64,000 nt of DNA, taken from M55B127 sp035269185. Lineage in GTDB: Bacteria > Bacillota > Halanaerobiia > Halanaerobiales > M55B127. Positions within the stretch are counted from its first letter, which is position 1. Every line of letters begins with the position of its first letter. Under the pieces are notes generated by a model. The model made no database searches and was not told where the DNA came from. It saw only the letters and a program-made list of their open reading frames with translations. Shown here piece by piece: positions 37,492 to 46,639 of this stretch. The stretch is from the NCBI GenBank assembly GCA_964430875.1, contig CAYSHP010000003.1:38794-102793 (forward strand). Direction: 5' to 3'. Both the position numbers and the translations under genes were made by a program.

Positions 37492-38565
37492 CTATTTTTT
37501 TCTTAAGAAAGCGGGAATATCCAGTTCATCGCCTTCAAAATTATCCATATCAAAATCTGTATCTAAGTCTTCATCTTTTTGAGTTTTTTGTTTTCTTTTC
37601 TTCTGTGTAGCTTCACGGTCAAACCCAGTCGCTATTACAGTAACTTTCACTTCATCATTGTACTCTTCATCAATAACTGCACCTAAGATAATATTTGCAT
37701 CAGGGTCAGATACTTCCTGGATTACTTTAGCCGCTTCATTAGCTTCATGAATACCCAGGTCATTACCTCCAGTGATATTGATTAATACTCCCTGAGCACC
37801 TTCAATAGAAGCTTCTAAAAGAGGAGACTCAATTGCTTTTTTGGCAGCATTTTGTGCTCTACCATCTTCACTGGCCATTCCAATACCCATAAGTGCTGTT
37901 CCAGCATCTTTCATTATAGTTTTAACATCAGCAAAGTCAAGGTTAATTATTCCAGTAATTGTAATTAAATCCGAAATACCCTGTACACCTTGCCTTAATA
38001 CATTATCTGCTATTTTAAAGGCATCGATTAAACTTGTATTTGGTTCTGCCACATCTAATAATCTATCATTTGGAATTACAATTAAAGTATCTACATTTTG
38101 TTTTAATTCCTTTATTCCATCTATTGCATTGTCCATTCTTTTTTTACCTTCTACTGTAAAGGGTTTGGTTACTACACCAACTGTTAAAGCTCCCATTTCT
38201 TTAGCAGCTTGAGCAATAACTGGAGAGGCTCCAGTTCCAGTTCCACCACCCATACCAGCAGTTATAAATACCATATCTGCTCCTTTAACTGCTTCTCTAA
38301 TTTCTTCTATATTTTCTTTCGCGGCTTCTTTTCCTATATCGGGATGAGCACCTGCTCCTAATCCTTTAGTAATACTTTGGCCAATACGGATAGTCATTGA
38401 AGCATTAGAAGACATTAAAGCCTGTGCATCAGTATTAATAGCAGTAAAATCTACACCTTCTAAACCTTCTTCAATCATTCTATTTAATGCATTATTGCCA
38501 CCGCCGCCAACTCCGATAACTTTTATATTAGCAAACTGTTCCATTTCTGTTCCTAAATCAAACAA
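37492..38565 (-). CDS. ftsZ: Cell division protein FtsZ
   Basis: Encodes 357 residues. The tubulin-like GTPase has GGGGNNALNRM at the N-terminus, GGGTGTGASP (GTP-binding loop) near residue 105 and the T7 loop with NLDFADVKT. A short variable linker leads to the conserved tail DELDIPAFLRKK, which binds FtsA and other partners. Start is TTG at 38565, with AGGAGG eight bases before. It lies 15 bases after ftsA. Confidence 0.98.
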   Translation of the reverse strand: MFDLGTEMEQFANIKVIGVGGGGNNALNRMIEEGLEGVDFTAINTDAQALMSSNASMTIRIGQSITKGLGAGAHPDIGKEAAKENIEEIREAVKGADMVFITAGMGGGTGTGASPVIAQAAKEMGALTVGVVTKPFTVEGKKRMDNAIDGIKELKQNVDTLIVIPNDRLLDVAEPNTSLIDAFKIADNVLRQGVQGISDLITITGIINLDFADVKTIMKDAGTALMGIGMASEDGRAQNAAKKAIESPLLEASIEGAQGVLINITGGNDLGIHEANEAAKVIQEVSDPDANIILGAVIDEEYNDEVKVTVIATGFDREATQKKRKQKTQKDEDLDTDFDMDNFEGDELDIPAFLRKK

Positions 38566-38580
38566 GTTATATACCTCCTT

Positions 38581-39867
38581 TTAAAAGAAATCTTGGAACC
38601 AACTTTTAATTTTTGAAAAGAAAGATTCTGTTATTTCTTTTTCCTTTTTCTTATTAGAATTTTTATCAACTTCAACGGGGTCATTTTCTAAACCATATTC
38701 AATTAAACCAATTACTGTAGAAAATATCGCTTTCGGAATTTTGCCATCTTTATTTTTATATAAAGGGTCATCAATTACATCTGATAAACCATATACATAA
38801 TCAGGTTTACCCAATCTTACTGGTAAATCAAAAACATCTTCAGCAAGTTTACTAGAACCATCTAGTAAAGAAGCACCACCTGTTAATACAACTCCAGCTG
38901 GAGTTAAGTCCTTAGGTCCTGCTGAATAAATTTGTCTATTGATCATTTCATACATCTCTTTTGTTCTTGGCTCTATCACATTGGTTAATAATCTTCTAGG
39001 AATTTCTTTTTTACTTTCACCACTTGCCGATAAAACTTCTATGTGATAATCCTCTTTTTCATCACTTTCTTCTAACAGGGTTGTTCCATAGTTTACTTTT
39101 ATTTTTTCAGCTTCAGAAATGGGAGTTCTTAAACCAATTGCTATATCATGTGTTACATGATTGCCACCCACCGGTAAAACATATGTAGCGACAATACTAC
39201 CTTCATGAAAAACAACTATATCAGTAGTGCCACCACCGATATCAACTAAAATTACTCCTAATTCCTTTTCATCCTCTGTTAAGACAGATTTACTCGAGGC
39301 TAGTGGTTCTAAGACAATATCATCAACTTCTATTCCTGCCCTTATTACACTTTTAACCAAATTTTGAATCGAAGTAGAGGAACCCTTAACAATATGAGTT
39401 TCTACTTCCAAGCGTACACCTGACATACCTAAAGGATCTTTTATACCCTTATATCCATCAACTATAAATTCGCGGGGAATAACATGTATTATTTCTTCTT
39501 CAGCGGGTAATGATATAATTTGAGCTGCTTCCATAACTCGATCTATATCATTTTTAGTAATTTCTTTTTCATCACCTGAAACAGCTACTACCCCATGATT
39601 ATTTATAGAAGAAATATGAGAACCTGCTATACCAATAAAGGCAGAATCTACCTCAACCCCTGCCATTATTTGAGCTTTATTGATGGATTCACGAATTGCA
39701 TTACTGGCTTTATCTATATCTACTACTACACCTTTTTTTAAACCTTTTGAAGGTGAAAATCCTATTCCAATAATCTCAAATTCTTCATCTGATGTAACCT
39801 CAGCTATGATAGTGCAAATTTTAGTGGTTCCTATATCCAGACCTGAAACAATTTTACGATTGCTCAC
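38581..39867 (-). CDS. ftsA: Cell division protein FtsA
   Basis: Encodes 428 residues. An actin-fold protein that ties FtsZ to the membrane. The N-terminal phosphate loop SGLDIGTTKI, the VDIGGGTTDI motif near residue 208 and GGASLL near 328 are present. The C-terminal SFFSKIKSWFQDFF can form the amphipathic membrane-targeting helix. Start is GTG at 39867 with GAGGAGG ten bases before. It has its own promoter. Confidence 0.96.
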   Translation of the reverse strand: MSNRKIVSGLDIGTTKICTIIAEVTSDEEFEIIGIGFSPSKGLKKGVVVDIDKASNAIRESINKAQIMAGVEVDSAFIGIAGSHISSINNHGVVAVSGDEKEITKNDIDRVMEAAQIISLPAEEEIIHVIPREFIVDGYKGIKDPLGMSGVRLEVETHIVKGSSTSIQNLVKSVIRAGIEVDDIVLEPLASSKSVLTEDEKELGVILVDIGGGTTDIVVFHEGSIVATYVLPVGGNHVTHDIAIGLRTPISEAEKIKVNYGTTLLEESDEKEDYHIEVLSASGESKKEIPRRLLTNVIEPRTKEMYEMINRQIYSAGPKDLTPAGVVLTGGASLLDGSSKLAEDVFDLPVRLGKPDYVYGLSDVIDDPLYKNKDGKIPKAIFSTVIGLIEYGLENDPVEVDKNSNKKKEKEITESFFSKIKSWFQDFF

Positions 39868-39916
39868 AAATATTTTGCCTCCTCTCTCTAAAAAAATTAA
39901 TATATTTTAAGTAAAT

Positions 39917-39945
39917 ATTATAGGCACATTATTACAAATATTCAA
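39917..39945 (-). promoter_or_regulatory. Sigma-A-type promoter of ftsA-ftsZ
   Basis: On the minus strand TTGAAT (39940-39945), a 17-base spacer and TATAAT (39917-39922). It lies in the 109-base gap after ftsQ and gives ftsAZ a source of transcription separate from the mraZ promoter. Confidence 0.85.
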
Positions 39946-39975
39946 CATAAAAGATAATTTTCCTCTTATAATAAC

Positions 39976-40680
39976 TCATTGTTTTAATTTCAATACAGGT
40001 TTATTATATATAGAGATATCTACATATTGGACCGGATAGTCTTTTTGTTCTATCTGATCTGTTACATTTTTTAAAACCCTAAATTTTTCTGAAATGTTTT
40101 CTAATTCTCCTAGTATAATATCATACTTACCTTCATACTTTAAAGTCACTTTTTGATTATTAAATTCAATAAATTGAGGAACAACTGCCTCCTTATTCAT
40201 ATATTCCTCTAAATTTTTAATAAATCTTTGCATACCTTGCGATAAATTTAACCTTTCTGTTCCTTGTTCAACTTGAAATCCTTTTAATACAGGCAAAAGT
40301 ATTTTTCTTTGTAGTTCATCAGGAGCATAGATATAGCCTTTTTTATCTATATAATAATACTTATTATCTTTAATATACCTAAAAAAAGGCACACTTTCTT
40401 CGATAGTAAACAAAGCTGTATTTGGTAAAACTCGCTTAAAATGTGCTTTATTTATATATTTAACATCAGTTAGCTTTCTCTCGATTTTATCCTTTTTTAG
40501 ATATATTATATTTTGTCCAATATACTTTTCGGTAAAAGAAATTATTAGATTTTCTTTAAAAGTTTTAACTCCTCTTAACTTAATAGTCTTTATCTCAAGG
40601 TCAGGGCTGTAATAGGCATAAGCAAATAGTGAGGTAAAAATTAAAACCAGTAATATAATAAACACACTAAGTTTATTCAT
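39976..40680 (-). CDS. ftsQ: Cell division protein FtsQ/DivIB
   Basis: About 234 residues. One membrane helix near the N-terminus (SVFIILLVLIFTSLFAYAY trimmed to its core) is followed by a POTRA domain (LEIKTIKLRGVKTFKE) and a beta domain. It links divisome proteins FtsL and FtsI. The ATG at 40680 has TAGGTG before it and lies within a short distance of the murC stop; an upstream GTG was rejected because it sits in the ribosome site. Confidence 0.9.
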   Translation of the reverse strand: MNKLSVFIILLVLIFTSLFAYAYYSPDLEIKTIKLRGVKTFKENLIISFTEKYIGQNIIYLKKDKIERKLTDVKYINKAHFKRVLPNTALFTIEESVPFFRYIKDNKYYYIDKKGYIYAPDELQRKILLPVLKGFQVEQGTERLNLSQGMQRFIKNLEEYMNKEAVVPQFIEFNNQKVTLKYEGKYDIILGELENISEKFRVLKNVTDQIEQKDYPVQYVDISIYNKPVLKLKQ

Positions 40681-42049
40681 GCTCAACACCTACTAAATCT
40701 TCTCCTATCTCATAAACATTACCAGCTCCAACAGTTAATAAGAGGTCATTTGATTGCAAGTGTTTTATTAAATGTTTTTTAATATCAACAAACTCTCTAA
40801 TATAATTAACTGTAAAATTTAAATTATTTTTCTTTTTATGTTTTTTGATTAACTCATATAACTTTTTTGAACTAACTCCGTGAATTGGTTTCTCACTAGC
40901 GGAATAAATATCTGTTAAAATTAACTCATCAACTTCATCAAAACTTTCACTAAATTCTTTCATTAAATTTTTGGTTCTGCTATAACGATGAGGTTGAAAT
41001 ACAACATATAACTTATTATGGTCTGTTTTTTTAGCGGTTTTGATAGTATTTATAATTTCTGTGGGATGGTGAGCATAATCATCAACTATTAAGGCCTTGT
41101 TAAATTGGCCTTTTTTTTCAAATCTTCTTTTTACACCTTTGTACTTTTTAATACCATCAATTATTTCTTTAGTTTGTAAGCCTGCTTTTTTACTCACTGC
41201 AAAAGCAGCTAGAGCATTTAAAATATTATGTCGGCCTGGTACATTTAAATTTATAGAGGCAATCTTTTTATTATTTTTAAATATTTCAAAATAGCTTGTA
41301 TAACTTTTCATTTCTATATTTCGAGCTGTATAATCCGCATTTTCAAAACCAAAAGAATAAATAATATCTTTATATTTTTTAAATTGATGAAATTCTTGTA
41401 AAATATTTTCCCATAAAATTAAGGCCCCATCTGAAGGAATTTTATCAATAAATTCTGTAAATTTATTGATAACCTCATCAATATTTTTATAATAATTAAA
41501 ATGATCCCACTCAATATTAGTTAAAACTGCATATTTAGGATCAAAATAAATTAAAGAACCATCACTTTCATCAGCCTCTGTAATAAAAATATTACCGTCT
41601 CCATTCTTAATATTGCCTCCAATTAGATCTAAATTACCACCAATCATAACTGAAGGATCATTATTTGCATTCACAAAAATCGTTGCTAACATAGAAGTAG
41701 TAGTAGTTTTACCGTGTGTTCCACTTACCGCAATCGTTTCTTTATCTTTAAATAATTCAGAAAGGAACTCAGCTCTTTTAAAAATTTTAATATCTTTTGT
41801 TTGGGCGGCTAAAAGTTCTACATTATCTTTTTCAACAGCATTAGTATATACTACTGCCTCAGGATTTTTGATATTACTTGCTTGATGACCGATATAAATA
41901 TCGGCTCCTCTTTTTTTTAATAGCTCGGTCTGATCATTTCTTTTGATATCAGACCCAGTTACTTTATAACCTCTATTTATAAGTATTTTGGCAATACCAC
42001 TCATTGATATTCCACCGATACCAATGATATGGACTGACTGGAAATTCAA
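40673..42049 (-). CDS. murC: UDP-N-acetylmuramate-L-alanine ligase
   Basis: Encodes 458 residues. The first Mur ligase adds L-alanine to UDP-MurNAc. The N-terminal GIGGISMSGIA is the UDP-binding loop, GTHGKTTTTS near residue 110 is the ATP P-loop, and DDYAHHPTEI near 320 is the C-terminal-domain signature. Start is TTG with GGAGG seven bases before. It overlaps ftsQ by eight bases. No murB is found between murC and ftsQ. Confidence 0.97.
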   Translation of the reverse strand: MNFQSVHIIGIGGISMSGIAKILINRGYKVTGSDIKRNDQTELLKKRGADIYIGHQASNIKNPEAVVYTNAVEKDNVELLAAQTKDIKIFKRAEFLSELFKDKETIAVSGTHGKTTTTSMLATIFVNANNDPSVMIGGNLDLIGGNIKNGDGNIFITEADESDGSLIYFDPKYAVLTNIEWDHFNYYKNIDEVINKFTEFIDKIPSDGALILWENILQEFHQFKKYKDIIYSFGFENADYTARNIEMKSYTSYFEIFKNNKKIASINLNVPGRHNILNALAAFAVSKKAGLQTKEIIDGIKKYKGVKRRFEKKGQFNKALIVDDYAHHPTEIINTIKTAKKTDHNKLYVVFQPHRYSRTKNLMKEFSESFDEVDELILTDIYSASEKPIHGVSSKKLYELIKKHKKKNNLNFTVNYIREFVDIKKHLIKHLQSNDLLLTVGAGNVYEIGEDLVGVEHE

Positions 42050-42051
42050 AG

Positions 42052-43161
42052 TTATTCCTCCCTCACCTGATTTTCTATAATTTCTACTATATTTTTACTG
42101 GCTTTTAACTTAGCTAATTTTTTACTATTTTTACCCATTTGCTTAAGTCGCTTTTTGTCTTCAAATAATTCTTTTACTAAATTATATAAAATTTGTCCAT
42201 TAAATCTACCATCATCTACCATCACAGCTGCTCTGTTATCCTCCATGAACTTAGCATTAACTTCCTGATGGCCTTCCGCAGAATATGGGAACGGAATTAA
42301 GATAGCTGGTAAACCTCTTCCCGTTATTTCTGCAATACCAGTTGCGCCGGCTCTATAAATAATTAAGTCTGCAGCTGCATAAGCCCATTCAATATTATTA
42401 AGATAAGGCATTATTTTTAATACATCACTATATCTATCTAACTTATGTTCTATCTTCTCTAAAACATTCTCATAATTATCTTTACCTGTTATTAAAATTA
42501 CCTGTAACTTATCTATTTTTAAAACTTGTTCTATTGACTCGATAACAGCCTCATTTATCGTAGAAGAGCCTTGACTGCCTCCCATAATAAATAGGGTTTT
42601 ATAGTCCTTTTTTAAACCCAATTTATTAAGGCCTTCATCTCTTGTAGTATCAATAATTTCTTTGCGAATAGGATTACCCGTCTCAACTATCTTATTTTTT
42701 ATACTTTTTTTAAAATACTTAGCTGCTTCAATATTGTTAACTGCTATCTTATTTACAAAATATGATAATAATTTATTAGTTATACCAGGATATATATTTT
42801 GTTCATGGATGATTGTAGGGATACCGTTTAGATATGCACCCAAAATAACAGGGCCTGTTACATATCCCCCGGTACCAAAAACTACATCTGGATTTATCTT
42901 TTTGATGATTTTATAGGATTGAAATACCGCTTTTAAACTAATTAAAAGAGATTTTATTAATTTATAATTAATACCACGTGGTAAAGGTAATACATTTACT
43001 TCTTTAAAACTATATTCAGTATTTTTTAAGATTTCTTTTTCTAAGCTATCAGGATTACCAATATACTCAATTTCCCAATTGTTTTCTTTTAATTTATCAG
43101 CAACCGATAAAGCTGGGTATATATGGCCACCGGTTCCGCCCCCTGTAATTAATGCTTTCAT
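42052..43161 (-). CDS. murG: UDP-GlcNAc:undecaprenyl-pyrophosphoryl-MurNAc-pentapeptide GlcNAc transferase
   Basis: Encodes 369 residues. A GT-B glycosyltransferase that turns lipid I into lipid II on the inner face of the membrane. The N-terminal GGTGGHIYPALSVA, HEQNIYPG near residue 118, GGSQGSSTINE near 190 and the PFPYSAEGHQEVNA segment near 288 are family signatures. It lies between ftsW and murC with two to ten base gaps. Confidence 0.97.
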   Translation of the reverse strand: MKALITGGGTGGHIYPALSVADKLKENNWEIEYIGNPDSLEKEILKNTEYSFKEVNVLPLPRGINYKLIKSLLISLKAVFQSYKIIKKINPDVVFGTGGYVTGPVILGAYLNGIPTIIHEQNIYPGITNKLLSYFVNKIAVNNIEAAKYFKKSIKNKIVETGNPIRKEIIDTTRDEGLNKLGLKKDYKTLFIMGGSQGSSTINEAVIESIEQVLKIDKLQVILITGKDNYENVLEKIEHKLDRYSDVLKIMPYLNNIEWAYAAADLIIYRAGATGIAEITGRGLPAILIPFPYSAEGHQEVNAKFMEDNRAAVMVDDGRFNGQILYNLVKELFEDKKRLKQMGKNSKKLAKLKASKNIVEIIENQVREE

Positions 43162-43171
43162 AATTTACCAC

Positions 43172-44266
43172 CTAGGTTTGTTGATTTTTTGAAATATTTA
43201 ATAAGATACCAACTGAGAATAAAAATAGTACTAATGAGCTACCACCATAACTTATAAAGGGCAAAGTTATACCGGTAATTGGTATTGAAGCGGTTACAAC
43301 TGCAATATTTAAAATAGCTTGTCCGGTAATCATTACAGTAATCCCCATAGCTAATATAGATCCAAACCTATCCTTAGTATTATAACTTATTTTTAATCCC
43401 TTCCAGGCTATCACCAAGTATAATAATACTACAAGTAAGGTGGCCAAAAATCCTAATTCTTCACCTATTATTGCAAAAATAAAGTCAGTTCCAGGTTCAG
43501 GTAAATATAAAAACTTTTGATGACTATTACCTAAACCAACTCCAAACAATCCTCCTGAACCCAAAGCTAAAAGAGATTGGATAATATGATATCCAGTATC
43601 TAAAGGATCAGACCAGGGATCTAAAAAGGCTAAGAACCTTTCTTTACGATAAGGTTCTGAAAAGATAAAATAAAAAACAGCTGGAATACTGACCATAGCT
43701 AAACCTAAAAGATGCCATATCTTAGCTCCATTCGCAAATAACATGATAAAAACAATAGCTAAAATTAAGGTAGCAGTACCCAAATCAGGTTCTATTAATA
43801 TCAATAAAAATATAATTCCAGTTACAATTAAGATCGGTAGTATACCTTTTTTGAAATTTTTAATCAAACTATTCTTTCTAGTATAAAACTGAGCAATATA
43901 GATAATTAAAGCTAATTTAGCAACTTCAGAAGGTTGACCCCCAAAACCAAATACTCCTAGCCATCTGCGAGATCCTCCCACTTTTTTTCCAATTCCAGGG
44001 ATTAAAACAAAAACTAATAATAAAATTGAAAATAATATAATGAATTTAGCATACTTTTGGAAGATATGATAATCAATATTCATCATAATTAACATTGCTA
44101 TGATACCAACTACAGCAAATATCACCTGTCTTTTTAAAAAATGATAGCTGTCATTAAAAAGTTCTTCTCCCCTTATGGAACTTGCACTAAAAATCATTAT
44201 TATTCCAATTGTTAAAAGGATTAATACTGCAAATAATAAAATAAAATCAGCAGATTTCTTATTCAT
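43172..44266 (-). CDS. ftsW: FtsW/SpoVE-family lipid II polymerase
   Basis: Encodes 364 residues with about ten membrane helices. SEDS-family peptidoglycan glycosyltransferase. The motif EPDLGTATL near residue 160 carries the conserved Asp-containing loop, followed by LPEPGTDFIFAIIGEELG and PFISYGGSSL near the end. It works with the class B PBP encoded upstream. The gene order murD-ftsW-murG is typical. Confidence 0.95.
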   Translation of the reverse strand: MNKKSADFILLFAVLILLTIGIIMIFSASSIRGEELFNDSYHFLKRQVIFAVVGIIAMLIMMNIDYHIFQKYAKFIILFSILLLVFVLIPGIGKKVGGSRRWLGVFGFGGQPSEVAKLALIIYIAQFYTRKNSLIKNFKKGILPILIVTGIIFLLILIEPDLGTATLILAIVFIMLFANGAKIWHLLGLAMVSIPAVFYFIFSEPYRKERFLAFLDPWSDPLDTGYHIIQSLLALGSGGLFGVGLGNSHQKFLYLPEPGTDFIFAIIGEELGFLATLLVVLLYLVIAWKGLKISYNTKDRFGSILAMGITVMITGQAILNIAVVTASIPITGITLPFISYGGSSLVLFLFSVGILLNISKNQQT

Positions 44267-44287
44267 CTTAGGTCACCTTCTTTTAAC

Positions 44288-45658
44288 TCATTTTATAAAA
44301 TGTTCTACTTCTTCTTGAAATTCCAGGCCCCTCTTTTTATAACTTTCATACATATCCCAACTAGGACAGCCTGGTGATAATAAAACTGTATCATTAATAT
44401 CTATATTTTTAAATGCCTCTAAAACAGCTTCTTGCATATTTTTAACTAAATAATAATTATCATAATTTAAATTATCTAATTCCTGTTTAATAGCCTCTTT
44501 TGTTTCCCCTAAAAGAATTATTTTTTTTACCCTTTGTTTAACCGTATAAGCAAAATCTGCAAAATTAGCATCTCTATCCTGTCCTCCAGCAATTAATACT
44601 ATAGGCATTTCGATTGATCTCATTGCATTCACAGCCGCATGAGGATTAGTTGCTTTAGAATCATCAATAACCTTATATTTTTTATCATAAATGACTTCTA
44701 ACCGGTGTGCAAACGCTTTATAACTGATAACCGCATTTTTAATGCTCTCATTGTCTATATAAAAGAGTTTAGCAATTAAAACTGCAAAAGCTGTATTTAA
44801 AATATTATGACTACCAATTAATGGAATATATTTCGTATCTAGTATTTTAGATTTATCTTCTAGTTCTTTTTGTATTTGAAAAATACTATCTTTATTATAA
44901 AAAATACCCTGTTCTATATCAAAATTATTTGTGATGAGGTATGTATTAGAATTAAGATTTTTTAAATTATCCCTCAGGTAATTATCATCATAATTAATAA
45001 TAGCGATATCATCTTTATTTTGATTTTCAAATATTCTTTTTTTAGCATTCCAATAATTTTTAACCGTCTTATGTCTATCTAAATGATCCGGTGAAAAATT
45101 TAAAAAAACGCCAATATCTGATTTAAAATTTTTAATTTTTTCTAATTGAAAAGAACTTAACTCTACTACCAACCAATCATTTTCACTTAGAGCCGTTATT
45201 TCGGTTATTAATGGAGACCCAATATTTCCTGCGACCCGAACCCTACAATCTAAGTTTTGTTTCAGAATATGGCCTGTAAGAGAGGTTACAGTAGTTTTTC
45301 CATTTGTACCTGTAATGCCAATTATATTTGCATCTGTCAGTCGATAAGCAAGTTCAATTTCACTAATCACTTCAATACCCATTTTTTCTGCTTTTTTTAT
45401 GATTTCTAAATCAGAAGGTACCCCAGGACTTAATACTATCAAATCTGTATCAAGAATTTTTGCACTATGCCCACCTAAATCATAAATTATATTCTCATAT
45501 TTATCTAAAATAGATAATTGTGGTTTTAAATCTTCTTTTGACTTAATATCACTAATGATAACCTCAGCACCTAAATCTATCATCTTTTCAGCCACAGCTA
45601 TACCAGTTCTTTCACTTAAACCTATAATTGTAACTGTTTTATTAATAAAATTTTCCAT
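44288..45658 (-). CDS. murD: UDP-N-acetylmuramoylalanine-D-glutamate ligase
   Basis: Encodes 456 residues. It adds D-glutamate to UDP-MurNAc-L-Ala. Signatures: LSPGVPSD near residue 72, ATP loop GITGTNGKTTVTS near 114, the FSPDHLDRH segment near 190 and DDSKATNPHAA near 318. GGGGA lies before the ATG. It sits between mraY and ftsW. Confidence 0.97.
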   Translation of the reverse strand: MENFINKTVTIIGLSERTGIAVAEKMIDLGAEVIISDIKSKEDLKPQLSILDKYENIIYDLGGHSAKILDTDLIVLSPGVPSDLEIIKKAEKMGIEVISEIELAYRLTDANIIGITGTNGKTTVTSLTGHILKQNLDCRVRVAGNIGSPLITEITALSENDWLVVELSSFQLEKIKNFKSDIGVFLNFSPDHLDRHKTVKNYWNAKKRIFENQNKDDIAIINYDDNYLRDNLKNLNSNTYLITNNFDIEQGIFYNKDSIFQIQKELEDKSKILDTKYIPLIGSHNILNTAFAVLIAKLFYIDNESIKNAVISYKAFAHRLEVIYDKKYKVIDDSKATNPHAAVNAMRSIEMPIVLIAGGQDRDANFADFAYTVKQRVKKIILLGETKEAIKQELDNLNYDNYYLVKNMQEAVLEAFKNIDINDTVLLSPGCPSWDMYESYKKRGLEFQEEVEHFIK

Positions 45659-45669
45659 ATTTTATTCCC

Positions 45670-46635
45670 CTATAATGTTATTAATAAACTAAGCAGTGAA
45701 AACATTACAGAAACAATTGTAAATCTATAAACAATTTTGTTTTCACTTAAACCCTTTAATTCATAATGGTGGTGCAAGGGAGACATTAAAAAAACTCTTT
45801 CTCCTTGTGTAATTTTAAAATATAATACCTGAATAATTACAGATAAAGCTTCCACTACATATATTCCACCCACAAAAATCAAAACTATTTCTAACCCTGC
45901 ATATGAAAATAAGACTGCTAAAGCAGCCCCTAGAGAAAGTGATCCTACATCTCCCATAAAGATTGCAGCTGGTTTAGAATTATACCATAAAAATCCTATA
46001 CAAGCCCCTGCTATTGATAATGCTAACAAGGAAAGTTGGGTGAATGGCAACAATATTAATATAATAAATAATGTTAGAGATACCACTACTGTAATTGAAG
46101 AAGCTAAACCATCTAAACCATCTGTTAGATTAACTGCGTTAACCGTAGATAAATATGTTAAAACAATAACTGGTATTATGTAAGCACCTAAATTAAATTC
46201 CAATTTAATAAAAGGCACTAAAATATTGCGTGCTTCTGGATTATAAAAATAAATATAAATTCCTAAAACTAAACCTATAATGAACTGTAAAAATATTTTT
46301 TGCCGTGCAGTTAATCCTAAGGACCTCTCTTTATTTATTTTGATAAAATCATCACTTAAACCTATAATTGCTGTTGAAAGTAAAACCAATACAAAAATTA
46401 TATTATTTAGGGAAAAAGAATTAGTTATTAATATGGGTATGATAATCCCCGTAACTATTAATATACCGCCCATTGTGGGAATACCTTCTTTATCATAATG
46501 TGAGGAAGGACCTTCTTCTCTAATTTTTTGTCCTAAATCATATTCTTTTAATAGTTTTATAAAATATGGAGTTAAAATTAATACCCATAAAAGTGGTAAC
46601 CCCAAAAATAATATTGCTTTAAACAAATAAGACAT
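45670..46635 (-). CDS. mraY: Phospho-N-acetylmuramoyl-pentapeptide transferase
   Basis: About 321 residues with ten membrane helices. It makes lipid I. The conserved cytoplasmic motifs GLSDDFIK, NAVNLTDGLDGL and PLHHHYELKG, as well as FMGDVGSLSLG, hold the active-site aspartates and histidines. The ATG at 46635 has GAGG nine bases upstream; the ATG at 46650 overlaps murF and has no proper spacer. Confidence 0.96.
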   Translation of the reverse strand: MSYLFKAILFLGLPLLWVLILTPYFIKLLKEYDLGQKIREEGPSSHYDKEGIPTMGGILIVTGIIIPILITNSFSLNNIIFVLVLLSTAIIGLSDDFIKINKERSLGLTARQKIFLQFIIGLVLGIYIYFYNPEARNILVPFIKLEFNLGAYIIPVIVLTYLSTVNAVNLTDGLDGLASSITVVVSLTLFIILILLPFTQLSLLALSIAGACIGFLWYNSKPAAIFMGDVGSLSLGAALAVLFSYAGLEIVLIFVGGIYVVEALSVIIQVLYFKITQGERVFLMSPLHHHYELKGLSENKIVYRFTIVSVMFSLLSLLITL

Positions 46636-46639
46636 TCTA

